The notes under the pieces: generated by a model | The model's input: only the letters and a program-made list of their open reading frames with translations | Database searches by the model: none | What the model was told of the DNA's origin: nothing | Assembly (NCBI GenBank): GCA_947174975.1 | Contig: CAMWLA010000097.1 | Coordinates: forward strand, 1 to 5,057 | Reading direction: 5' to 3' | DNA from: an uncultured Clostridia bacterium | GTDB taxonomy: Bacteria; Bacillota; Clostridia; Christensenellales; Borkfalkiaceae | Length of the DNA: 5,057 nt | Translations under genes and position numbers: made by a program | Shown: piece by piece, positions 1 to 5,057 of the stretch | Numbering within the stretch: the stretch's first letter is position 1 | Layout: each line of letters opens with the position of its first letter

Positions 1-44
1 CGGAGGAACAGCGTTCCGCCTTGGCAGTCGAACTTGCCAAATAA
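1..44 (+). CDS. possible 3' end of an upstream gene (partial)
   Basis: Reading from base 3, the frame gives EEQRSALAVELAK and then a TAA stop at 42-44. This looks like an ordinary charged, alanine-rich helical C terminus. The rest of the gene lies before the window, so no product can be named. The other two forward frames are also open from the edge (stops at 64-66 and 95-97), so the frame choice rests only on how protein-like the residues look and on the stop falling just before the AT-rich promoter region. Two small inverted repeats lie inside it (5-9 with 13-17, and 21-26 with 35-40). The stretch could instead be non-coding. Confidence 0.35.
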   Translation, partial: EEQRSALAVELAK

Positions 45-71
45 AGTTAATCAAATACCGCTTTAAAAAAT

Positions 72-100
72 TTGACTTTAAAATAAATTTTTGTTAAAAT
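72..100 (+). promoter_or_regulatory. SigA-type promoter with extended -10
   Basis: A -35 element TTGACT (72-77) is followed by a 17-nt spacer and a -10 element TAAAAT (95-100). The spacer ends in TGT, giving an extended -10 TGn motif at 92-94. Each element differs from the SigA/sigma-70 consensus by one base and the spacing is ideal. Transcription would start near 105-108. It is the best promoter I see upstream of the transporter gene, but it lies before a strong terminator at 122-160, so its transcript must pass that hairpin to reach the gene. The background is AT-rich, which raises the chance of a false match. Confidence 0.65.
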
Positions 101-121
101 AAACATTGTCAAACAGCAAAG

Positions 122-160
122 ACGGCGTAGAAATTTTGACGGTTTCTACGCCGTTTTTTT
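122..160 (+). terminator. intrinsic terminator / possible attenuator upstream of the transporter
   Basis: A perfect 12-bp stem pairs 122-133 (ACGGCGTAGAAA) with 143-154 (TTTCTACGCCGT), with a 9-nt loop (TTTTGACGG, 134-142). Seven T residues (154-160) follow, the first being the last paired base. This is a textbook Rho-independent terminator for + strand transcription; the reverse strand lacks a good T tract. It could end the upstream gene, whose putative stop is about 78 nt earlier. It also sits only about 15 nt after the predicted start of the promoter at 72-100, so it could instead act as an attenuator or the 3' end of a leader RNA of about 55 nt. Confidence 0.85.
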
Positions 161-211
161 ATTGTTTTTCGCAGTTTTCAGGTAGCTTTTTCTCCGATAA
201 AGACTCCGCAA

Positions 212-220
212 TTTTTTTTT
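212..220 (+). repeat. T9 homopolymer tract before the ribosome binding site
   Basis: Nine consecutive T residues lie directly against the Shine-Dalgarno sequence of the transporter gene. No stable hairpin immediately precedes them, so this is probably not a terminator. In mRNA it is a U-rich, unstructured stretch that could aid ribosome access. Homopolymers of this length can also change length during replication, but here the change would fall outside the coding frame. Confidence 0.6.
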
Positions 221-226
221 GGAGGG
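221..226 (+). promoter_or_regulatory. Shine-Dalgarno sequence that fixes the transporter start
   Basis: GGAGGG at 221-226 lies 4 nt before the ATG at 231 (5 nt counting from GGAGG), close to the best Bacillota spacing. The in-frame TTG at 219 overlaps the edge of this site and would have no site of its own, so the ATG is the start. Confidence 0.9.
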
Positions 227-230
227 TTTT

Positions 231-1706
231 ATGGAAGAAACTGAAAAGTACTCATTTTTAGGGGAAGAGAAAATTTCAAAGCTTATGCTTAAATTTTCAA
301 TTCCTTGTATTTTATCTCTGCTTGTAAGCGCGCTGTATAACATTGTAGACCAAATCTTCGTCGGCAACAGTAGAGAGCTGTCAACTCTGGGCAATGCCGC
401 CACGGGCGTGGTTTTCCCTATATTTATTATCGCGCAAGCGTTTGCGTGGTTCGTCGGCGACGGCTGCGCGGCGTATCTCAACATTTGCCAAGGCAAAAAG
501 GATACGAAAAATGCGCATAAAGCGGTGGGGACGGGCATCGTCGTAACCTTGGCAATAAGCGTGATTTTACTTGCGGTATTTTACCCGATTAAAAGGCAGT
601 TTTTGCTGCTTTTCGGCGCGTCCGAGGACGCTATCGTTGACGGTGAGTTTGTCAAAGGTTCGATTGATTTCGCCGTAGAGTATTTCAACATAATTCTCGG
701 CTTTTTCCCGATTTATATGCTGTCTAACATGATGAACGCGGTTATCCGCGCAGACGGCAGCCCCGCGTGGTCAATGGCTTCGATGCTCAGCGGTGCGATC
801 GTAAATATCGCTCTCGACCCCGCGTTTATTTTCGGCGCGCACTGGGGGATGAGCGGCGCAGCGTGGGCAACGGTAATAGGTCAAGTCGTATCGTTTGCAG
901 TGTCGTTTGTTTACTTCTTCCGCACAAAGACGTTCAAGCTGGTTTTGAAAAGCTTTATACCCGATTTCAAGGTGTTTACAAACGTTTTAAAACTCGGTCT
1001 ATCGTCCTTTATTACGCAAATGACGATAGTTATCATTTCCCTCGTCTGCAACATCATGCTTGCAAAATACGGCGCACAGTCGCAATACGGCGTCAATATC
1101 CCCATTGCGGTAATCGGCATTGAAAGCAAGGTGTTCACCGTCGTAATAAATATAGTGGTAGGAATAGTCCTCGGCTGTCAGCCCATAATCGGCTATAACC
1201 TCGGCGCGGGGAAATTCGATAGGGTAAAACAGCTTTACAGAAACATTTTGATAAGTACTGTTGCAATAGGCTTAATAGCCACGGTGCTGTTTGAAGCGGC
1301 GCCGAAAGCAGTGGTGGGAATGTTCGGCAAACCCCAAAATATACCCAACCCCGACGATTACTGGCTGTTCGCCGAAAAGACTTTCAGAATTTTCCTATCT
1401 TTGATGACTTTCACTTGTACGATTAAAATGTCGTCGATTTTCTTCCAAGCCTCCGGCAAGCCGGTATTCGCGACGATAGCTTCGATGATCCGCGATATCG
1501 TCTGCTTTATCCCGCTTATCTGCATTATGCCGATATTCCTCGGAATTGAGGGTATTCTGATGTCCGCGCCCATTGCCGACGCAATTGCAATAATCGTCAC
1601 GGCGGTTTTAACTGTACTGTTCTTCAAGGGCTTGAACGCACAGAGCGCGCCTATCCCCGCAGAGGAGGTAAGCGCGGAACAAACCGACACCGAAATAAAC
1701 GAATAA
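231..1706 (+). CDS. MATE family efflux transporter, MepA-like
   Basis: This is a cytoplasmic-membrane secondary transporter that, by family, exports drugs, dyes or other cationic compounds using a proton or sodium gradient; the true substrate is unknown. It has 491 residues, slightly long for the family (about 450). I count about twelve hydrophobic segments, near residues 22-44, 53-76, 98-120, 147-170, 183-203, 208-230, 253-277, 291-318, 337-357, 383-407, 413-437 and 439-466, in the usual two-bundle MatE repeat. Family landmarks are YNIVDQIFVG (36-45), GNAATGVVFP (54-63), GDGCAA (76-81), RADGSPAW (173-180), NIALDPAFIFG (192-202) and QPIIGYNLGAG (317-327). The tail from about 470 is hydrophilic and acidic, probably cytoplasmic. 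The ATG at 231 is chosen over TTG 219 because of the Shine-Dalgarno at 221-226. The gene stands alone and ends at a shared terminator. A promoter followed by a terminator upstream hints at attenuation control. The family call is firm; MepA-like substrate range is only inferred. Confidence 0.95.
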   Translation: MEETEKYSFLGEEKISKLMLKFSIPCILSLLVSALYNIVDQIFVGNSRELSTLGNAATGVVFPIFIIAQAFAWFVGDGCAAYLNICQGKKDTKNAHKAVGTGIVVTLAISVILLAVFYPIKRQFLLLFGASEDAIVDGEFVKGSIDFAVEYFNIILGFFPIYMLSNMMNAVIRADGSPAWSMASMLSGAIVNIALDPAFIFGAHWGMSGAAWATVIGQVVSFAVSFVYFFRTKTFKLVLKSFIPDFKVFTNVLKLGLSSFITQMTIVIISLVCNIMLAKYGAQSQYGVNIPIAVIGIESKVFTVVINIVVGIVLGCQPIIGYNLGAGKFDRVKQLYRNILISTVAIGLIATVLFEAAPKAVVGMFGKPQNIPNPDDYWLFAEKTFRIFLSLMTFTCTIKMSSIFFQASGKPVFATIASMIRDIVCFIPLICIMPIFLGIEGILMSAPIADAIAIIVTAVLTVLFFKGLNAQSAPIPAEEVSAEQTDTEINE

Positions 1707-1707
1707 T

Positions 1708-1738
1708 AAAAAGGCTTCCCGAACGGGAAGCCTTTTTT
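1708..1738. terminator. bidirectional intrinsic terminator between convergent genes
   Basis: A 13-bp perfect stem pairs 1708-1720 (AAAAAGGCTTCCC) with 1725-1737 (GGGAAGCCTTTTT) around a GAAC loop. The A tract on one side and the T tract on the other give a GC stem followed by U residues whichever strand is transcribed. It lies 1 nt after the transporter stop and about 10 nt beyond the stop of the convergent lipoprotein gene, so it most likely ends both transcripts within a 41-bp intergenic space. Confidence 0.95.
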
Positions 1739-1747
1739 GTTTTGATT

Positions 1748-4700
1748 TTACGCTTTATACGTAATCGTTATAGTTGCTGAATCTGCCGAAACGCTGTCGA
1801 TAGAGATATCGAAGTTTAAAAGTTTCGCGTCGTTCGTCATATATTGAGGGAATACTTCGCTCAGCGATTGTCCAGCTTGCCACAAGTCGGTTTGAGAAGC
1901 TTCGCCGCTGGTGTCGGAGAATTTCGTGTAACCGTCCGCTTCGATAAGCTTGATAAGCGAGATGCTCGAGGTGGAGTTGTTGTAGTTTGTGAACGAGCCG
2001 TAATTAGTGTCGCTGTAAGGGTTGTCAATCCATGACGATACGTGATAAATTCTCACGCCGTATGAAGCTCCGCCGTAAAGAATTGAGTTATCCATTTCTG
2101 ACGCCAGTTTATTGAGCCCCTCGGCTGAATACAAGTCAATCAGCAGATATTCGCAGAAATACGAATTATTGAATTTCAAAGGAACAAGGATAGCGTCGCC
2201 TACCGCTTGCGAGCTTGAAATCGTAATCGTCTGAGTGGTGGTAACGATAGTAGGGGTAAGCCAGTTAAGCATTATCTTTGAATATACGCCGTGGTCGCCC
2301 TTGTTGTAGTCCATCATATCCGCACCGCCGAGACCCTCGTTGCTGCCTCTGCTCGAATCATAGTCGTAGTAGTCGTCAAGTCCCAAAAGATGGCCGGTTT
2401 CGTGAATGTAGGTTTCCGCGTTAATAATCATTCCGTCAAACTTGTCAAGGTCTTCGTCCATAAAGTCGAAGCCCGTAAACATATAGTAGAACGCGTCAAG
2501 TCCGTCGTACTGGTTTTCGCCGTAATACCAAGTTACGTAAGCCCAGTAGAAGTCTGCGTTATCATAATCAACCGAATGCGAGTAGATAAGATAAACCGCG
2601 TCTATGCAGCCGTCACCGTTAGTATCGTACTTAGTGAGGTCAAGGCGGCTTTCATAGTAAGCAAGCGCTTCCGTCAAAACTAATTCATCGCCCGTACGGG
2701 TGTAGGTTTCGCCGTTCTCTACGTATTCTTCTTTATAGGTTTCGTAGTATGAAGCATCGTTGCTTGCGTTATAAACGGGCTGAATATCAAACGTAAGATT
2801 AAGCGCACCGTATGAAGCTTTCTGGTAATAGGTCTTTACGCTTTCCCAGCCGGTATCCGTCTCGGTGCCGTTAAACGCAAGGTTAAGCTTATTAAGCTTA
2901 GCTTGGGTTATCTGGTTGCTCGTCGATTCATTTTTGAACTGAACGGGAATTACAAGTGCGTTATACGTACCTATCGAAGGTAATCCGATAGCGCCGTCTG
3001 CGCCTTCGGCGCCTTGCTTAGCTTGCAATCTTTCATTATCGAACGTGTCGGGGTTGTAAACTTGCTTTTCCATCGTTCCCGTAGGAATGGTAGGGGTGGT
3101 GCTACCCGTTGCATCGGGAAGAGTGAAGTTAACTGAGCCGTGCTTGCTGAACGTGTAAGTTCTTGTATAAGATCCGTTGCTTCCTCCGTCCAGCACGGTA
3201 ACAATTTTTGAAATGTTTCCGTTTTCAACGTAAATGTTGAAACTCGTCCAAGAATAGCCGTCATATTCACCGAGAATTGCGTTGCCGACTTCGCTCGGGT
3301 TAGTTGCCATATAATAATCCGTTGCTTGTAAGAACGTGTAACTTGCAATGGATGAAATGTCGATTATATATGAATAACCGTAAAATTCACTGAACTCATC
3401 GGAAGTCTGGTCGTACTTCGTGAACGTGCCGTCGCTGTTGGCTAAATAACAATAGTATACGTCACCCGCGGCGTCGTACTCCATATATCCGGTACATTCT
3501 TTGTTGTTGTCGTCTAAGTATGTTCTTAATACGTTGTTGCCGAGATATTCGCAGTATTCTTCATAATCTTCATATTCGCCGGAATCATCAACCTCCAAAG
3601 CGTTAACCGCAAAGTTCCACTTTGTACTGTCGGTGTATTTTGCTAACACTTCGGCAAGAGTGGCGGGAGTGGTAGTTATGTCGGTGCCCTTGGCAACCAC
3701 GGTGAACGTAGCGGTTGCGCTTATTTCTTTATACGTAGCCGTAACGGTAAACGTACCTTCCTTAGATACGTCAACTTTGCTTAAATCAAGCATAGCGTTG
3801 GTTACGGTAACGCTGCCGGAAGCGTCAGTTATAATAAAGTATTGGGTATAATCCACTTCGTCGTCTACGTGAATAACGGTGGACTTGCTGCTGTTAACCG
3901 AAACGGAGACTACTTCGGGAAGAGTGAAGTTGACTTGCCCGTAATTGTTGAATACGAAACGGAAAACATAACCGTCGGACATCGTGGCGTCAATTTGCGA
4001 AATATTACCGTTCGAAATCTGAATATTGAATTTCGTCCATGTATATCCCGTAAACTCACCGATTACGGTATTGCCTACGTCGTTAGGACTTGCTGCATCA
4101 TAACCGGTTGTCGCTTTATTAAACGTATAAGTGCCGAGGGAGGTAAGGTCGATGTCGTACAAAAGGTAGTAGTTATAAAAATCGGTAGAGCCGTCCTTAT
4201 ATCTCGTGTATGAATTATTAAGGTTATCGTAGTACAAGTAATATGCTTGCTCAGCCTCGTCATATCCCAAATAATCCGTTGCTATACCTAGGTAAGTCTC
4301 GTTGTCGTCATATCTGTCGTATTTATACAGAATATTCTTTCCTAAGTATTCGTAATAATCTTCATATACGACGGTACCGCTTTCAACTTCTTGGTAATTA
4401 ACCGCGAAATTCCAAGACGTTAAATCGGTATATTTTGCAAATACCGTTTTTAGCTCGTCAGTGGGAGGTGTAATTGTTCCCGAATCTTTTGCTTTAACCG
4501 TAAACGTTAAGCTCTTGCTTGCGTCGCCGACGGTTAAAGTTACGGTAAATGAACCCGCTTTCGTCGTATCTACCTTGCTTGTATCAAGCATTAAGTCGGT
4601 AACCGGAACGTTATTTCCGTCCTGATCGGTTACGGTAAAGTACTCTTTGAAATCAACGGCGTCGCCTACCGTAAGAGTGGTAGATTTGCTTGTATTAACG

Positions 4701-5057
4701 GTAATCGTATAATATTCGTCCGTGACGTCGGGGATTTTCGTACCCTCAATTACGAAAAACGTTAAGCTTTCTTTCGTTTTGCCGATTTTCAGCGTTACCG
4801 TAAACGAGCAAGGCGCAGAAGTGTCAACTTCGCTTAAATCAAGCATATCGTTTGTTACGATAATCTGATTTCCGTTTTTGTCTTTAACGGTAAAGTACTG
4901 CGTGTAGTCGATTTCGTCGCCGACGTAGATTACCGTCGATTTTTCGGTATCAACCGTAACGGTGTAACTGTTACCGCAGCTTGATTTACAAGCGCAAAGT
5001 CCAGCAAGTGTGGTAATGGCTGCAATCATTGCAAACAAAACCACCAAAAGTTTAGTC
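1748..5057 (-). CDS. surface lipoprotein with Ig-like repeats and C-terminal M6-type metallopeptidase (5' end cut off)
   Basis: This is a predicted cell-surface, lipid-anchored zinc endopeptidase related to the immune inhibitor A (M6) group; its substrate is unknown. Residues are numbered from the TTG codon at 5047. Order: signal peptide and lipobox (LCAC, Cys20); Ig-like domain 1 (27-100); Ig-like domain 2 (112-186); unknown Tyr-rich unit 1 (199-378); Ig-like domain 3 (379-452); Tyr-rich unit 2 (464-645); short Gly/Ala linker near 676-690; peptidase (about 690-930) with HETGH (882-886); beta-rich C-terminal domain (935-1099). The frame stays open to the window edge as T-K-L before residue 1, and no ribosome site precedes the TTG, so the true start lies beyond 5057, probably only a few codons away. 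At about 1,100 residues it is well above a bare M6 domain because of the repeats. It ends in TAA at 1748-1750, just before the shared terminator. The peptidase and lipoprotein calls are solid; the biological role is open. Confidence 0.93.
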   Translation of the reverse strand, partial: TKLLVVLFAMIAAITTLAGLCACKSSCGNSYTVTVDTEKSTVIYVGDEIDYTQYFTVKDKNGNQIIVTNDMLDLSEVDTSAPCSFTVTLKIGKTKESLTFFVIEGTKIPDVTDEYYTITVNTSKSTTLTVGDAVDFKEYFTVTDQDGNNVPVTDLMLDTSKVDTTKAGSFTVTLTVGDASKSLTFTVKAKDSGTITPPTDELKTVFAKYTDLTSWNFAVNYQEVESGTVVYEDYYEYLGKNILYKYDRYDDNETYLGIATDYLGYDEAEQAYYLYYDNLNNSYTRYKDGSTDFYNYYLLYDIDLTSLGTYTFNKATTGYDAASPNDVGNTVIGEFTGYTWTKFNIQISNGNISQIDATMSDGYVFRFVFNNYGQVNFTLPEVVSVSVNSSKSTVIHVDDEVDYTQYFIITDASGSVTVTNAMLDLSKVDVSKEGTFTVTATYKEISATATFTVVAKGTDITTTPATLAEVLAKYTDSTKWNFAVNALEVDDSGEYEDYEEYCEYLGNNVLRTYLDDNNKECTGYMEYDAAGDVYYCYLANSDGTFTKYDQTSDEFSEFYGYSYIIDISSIASYTFLQATDYYMATNPSEVGNAILGEYDGYSWTSFNIYVENGNISKIVTVLDGGSNGSYTRTYTFSKHGSVNFTLPDATGSTTPTIPTGTMEKQVYNPDTFDNERLQAKQGAEGADGAIGLPSIGTYNALVIPVQFKNESTSNQITQAKLNKLNLAFNGTETDTGWESVKTYYQKASYGALNLTFDIQPVYNASNDASYYETYKEEYVENGETYTRTGDELVLTEALAYYESRLDLTKYDTNGDGCIDAVYLIYSHSVDYDNADFYWAYVTWYYGENQYDGLDAFYYMFTGFDFMDEDLDKFDGMIINAETYIHETGHLLGLDDYYDYDSSRGSNEGLGGADMMDYNKGDHGVYSKIMLNWLTPTIVTTTQTITISSSQAVGDAILVPLKFNNSYFCEYLLIDLYSAEGLNKLASEMDNSILYGGASYGVRIYHVSSWIDNPYSDTNYGSFTNYNNSTSSISLIKLIEADGYTKFSDTSGEASQTDLWQAGQSLSEVFPQYMTNDAKLLNFDISIDSVSADSATITITYKA
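1751..2245 (-). other. C-terminal beta-rich domain following the M6 peptidase
   Basis: Residues 935-1099 begin with TTTQTITISSSQAVGDAILV and go on to NSYFCEYLLIDLYSAEGLN (961-979), GVRIYHVSSW (997-1006), SLIKLIEADG (1030-1039), DLWQAGQSL (1054-1062) and a last strand SATITITYKA. The order 'gdai-vPl ... y-EyR-like ... GlN ... GvriyHv ... liea-g ... DLw-aGqs' regularly follows the catalytic domain in M6-domain proteins of Clostridia. It probably packs against the enzyme core; no separate function is evident. Confidence 0.65.
2372..2404 (-). other. zinc-binding catalytic motif HExxHxxGxxD
   Basis: His882, Glu883, His886, Gly889 and Asp892 form HExxHxxGxxD. The two His bind zinc and the Glu is the general base. 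In this group the usual wording is HExGHxLGLPDYYD; here the Pro is Asp891, so the motif reads LGLDDYYD. Asp892 sits where metzincins have their third ligand and could be a third ligand or structural. Confidence 0.9.
2600..2626 (-). other. EF-hand/dockerin-like calcium loop within the peptidase
   Basis: D808, N810, D812 and D816 in DTNGDGCID follow the DxNxDGxxD calcium-loop pattern seen in dockerins and EF-hands, and such a loop is common at this place in M6-type peptidases. It likely stabilises the secreted enzyme with calcium. The residue at the backbone-ligand position is Cys814. Confidence 0.65.
3113..3658 (-). repeat. Tyr-rich unit 2 (unrecognised domain, second copy)
   Basis: Residues 464-645 mirror unit 1: AKYTDSTKWNFAVN (469-482), YEDYEEYCEYLG (492-503), YMEYD, VYYCYLANSDG, TKYDQ, then EVGN (586-589), GEYDGYSWTSFNI (593-605), NGNISKI (609-615) and VNFTLP (639-644). 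It contains Cys499, Cys518 and Cys533, which unit 1 lacks. With Ig-like domain 3 it forms the second of two tandem modules of about 266 residues. A Thr/Pro stretch (650-658) follows and leads to the peptidase. Confidence 0.8.
3692..3913 (-). other. Ig-like domain 3 of the lipoprotein
   Basis: Residues 379-452 contain VSVNSSKSTVIHVDDEVDY, TQYFIITD, VTNAMLDLSKVDVSKEGTF and TVTATYKEISATATFTV. It is closest in wording to Ig-like domain 1 over the 'STVI-V-DE-DYTQYF' stretch and to Ig-like domain 2 over 'SKVD-(T/V)-(T/S)-K-(A/E)-G-(S/T)-F-T-V'. It starts directly after Tyr-rich unit 1 with almost no linker. Confidence 0.78.
3914..4453 (-). repeat. Tyr-rich unit 1 (unrecognised domain, first copy)
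   Basis: Residues 199-378 form a unit of about 180 residues that I cannot assign to a family. It opens with AKYTDLTSWNFAVN (204-217), runs through alternating Tyr-rich strand-like stretches with acidic turns (YEDYYEYLG, DYLGYD, YYLYYDN, YTRYKDG), then DVGN (323-326), GEFTGYTWTKFNI (330-342), NGNISQI (346-352) and ends VNFTLP (372-377). The pattern suggests an antiparallel beta-sheet fold. It aligns along its full length with 464-645, offset by 265-267 residues. Confidence 0.8.
4490..4714 (-). other. Ig-like domain 2 of the lipoprotein
   Basis: Residues about 112-186 repeat the same pattern: ITVNTSKSTTLTVGDAVDF, then EYFTVTDQDGN, MLDTSKVDTTKAGSFTVTL and a closing TFTVKA strand. The 'SKVDTTKAGSFTVT' stretch is typical of bacterial Ig-like group 3 domains. 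A short Thr/Pro linker (TITPPT, 191-196) leads into Tyr-rich unit 1. Confidence 0.78.
4748..4969 (-). other. Ig-like domain 1 of the lipoprotein
   Basis: Residues about 27-100 have the form V-x-V-D-T-E-K-S-T, then a VGDEIDYTQYFTV segment, a short turn, VTNDMLDLSEVDTS, then FTVTLKIG and a final hydrophobic strand. This matches the outline of bacterial Ig-like domains of the group 3 type, which act as spacers or adhesion modules on secreted proteins. It lacks a following Tyr-rich unit, unlike Ig-like domains 2 and 3. Confidence 0.75.
4988..5057 (-). other. lipoprotein signal peptide and lipobox (N terminus incomplete)
   Basis: Reading into the gene from the window edge gives T-K-L-L-V-V-L-F-A-M-I-A-A-I-T-T-L-A-G-L, then C-A-C-K. 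There is a lysine near the start, a long hydrophobic core, and LCAC as the best lipobox, with Leu at -3, Ala at -1 and Cys20 (4988-4990) as the lipid-modified residue. The earlier Cys18 fits less well because Ala and Leu would take -3 and -1. The mature protein would start C-K-S-S-C-G. The start codon and ribosome binding site are outside the window. Confidence 0.8.

Larger units (their letters stand above)
2258..2980 (-). other. M6-like (immune inhibitor A type) zinc metallopeptidase domain
   Basis: Residues about 690-930 carry the expected landmarks in order: a first strand YNALVIPVQF (695-704); YYQKASYGALNLTFDI (740-755), matching the 'sYG...l' start of M6-type domains; a calcium-loop-like DTNGDGCID (808-816) followed by AVYLIYSH; the zinc site HETGHLLGLDDYYD (882-895); and a Met-turn-like GGADMMDYNKGDHGVYSKIM (907-926), then LNWL-T-P. 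All catalytic residues are present, so the enzyme is probably active outside the cell. Confidence 0.88.

Noticed and set aside
22..37. Sigma-54-like promoter TGGCA...TTGC
   Set aside because: Eleven bases separate GG and GC instead of the required ten, and the match arises from an inverted repeat probably inside coding sequence.
21..40. Inverted repeat TTGGCA-N8-TGCCAA as an operator or RNA hairpin
   Set aside because: It is a clean palindrome, but it probably lies in the end of a coding frame, before the promoter, and matches no regulator site I can name with confidence.
163..201. Second promoter between the terminator and the transporter
   Set aside because: GATAAA at 196-201 has only TTTTCA at 15 nt as a -35, both poor matches.
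219..230. TTG start giving four extra residues on the transporter
   Set aside because: The TTG runs into the Shine-Dalgarno sequence itself and has no site of its own; ATG 231 is well placed.
106..261. Open frame of 51 codons from a TTG, overlapping the transporter start
   Set aside because: It has no ribosome binding site, passes through the terminator hairpin and T tracts, and encodes a low-complexity Phe-rich string; probably chance.
146..538. Reverse-strand frame of 130 codons over the leader and transporter start
   Set aside because: It is antisense to a clear gene, has no family resemblance and no ribosome site.
2291..2683. Forward-strand frame of 130 codons opposite the peptidase domain
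   Set aside because: Val-rich translation is what antisense of Tyr/Asp/Asn codons (TAC, GAC, AAC) gives; it is a shadow of the catalytic region.
2971..3348. Reverse-strand frame of 125 codons inside the lipoprotein gene
   Set aside because: It is an out-of-frame reading of the Tyr-rich unit 2 and linker region, with no domain signal; no frameshift is needed because the main frame is intact.
3842..4213. Forward-strand frame of 123 codons opposite Tyr-rich unit 1
   Set aside because: It is antisense to well-supported coding sequence that is duplicated at the protein level, and it has no recognisable product.

Overview
The window suggests a Gram-positive, low-to-moderate-GC bacterium of the Bacillota, most likely a Clostridia-type gut or anaerobe lineage. 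This is inferred from three things: a strong GGAGGG ribosome binding site with SigA-like promoter spacing, a MepA-type MATE transporter of the kind common in Clostridia, and a large Ig-repeat lipoprotein with a C-terminal M6-type metallopeptidase. No rRNA, tRNA or marker gene is present, so placement below the phylum is not supported. I see no mobile element, CRISPR array or tRNA.

Layout. Bases 1-44 may be the very end of an upstream + strand gene. Bases 45-230 are a compact regulatory region. They hold a near-consensus extended -10 promoter (72-100), a strong 12-bp intrinsic terminator (122-160) just downstream of it, a T9 tract and a Shine-Dalgarno sequence. Bases 231-1706 (+) encode a complete 491-aa MATE-family efflux transporter. 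A symmetric hairpin with A and T tracts (1708-1738) forms a bidirectional terminator between two convergent genes. Bases 1748-5057 (-) encode a very large surface lipoprotein whose 5' end runs off the window.

The lipoprotein reads, from the N terminus: signal peptide with lipobox, Ig-like domain 1, then two tandem copies of a roughly 266-residue module (Ig-like domain plus an unrecognised Tyr-rich unit of about 180 residues), then an M6-like zinc peptidase domain with HETGH-LLG-LDD and a calcium-loop-like DTNGDGCID, then a C-terminal beta-rich domain. The tandem Tyr-rich unit is the part least explained by known families.

The two main genes are convergent and share only the terminator; nothing suggests a common pathway. 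The two points most worth following are the promoter-terminator arrangement ahead of the transporter (possible attenuation or a short leader RNA) and the duplicated unknown domain of the protease lipoprotein.
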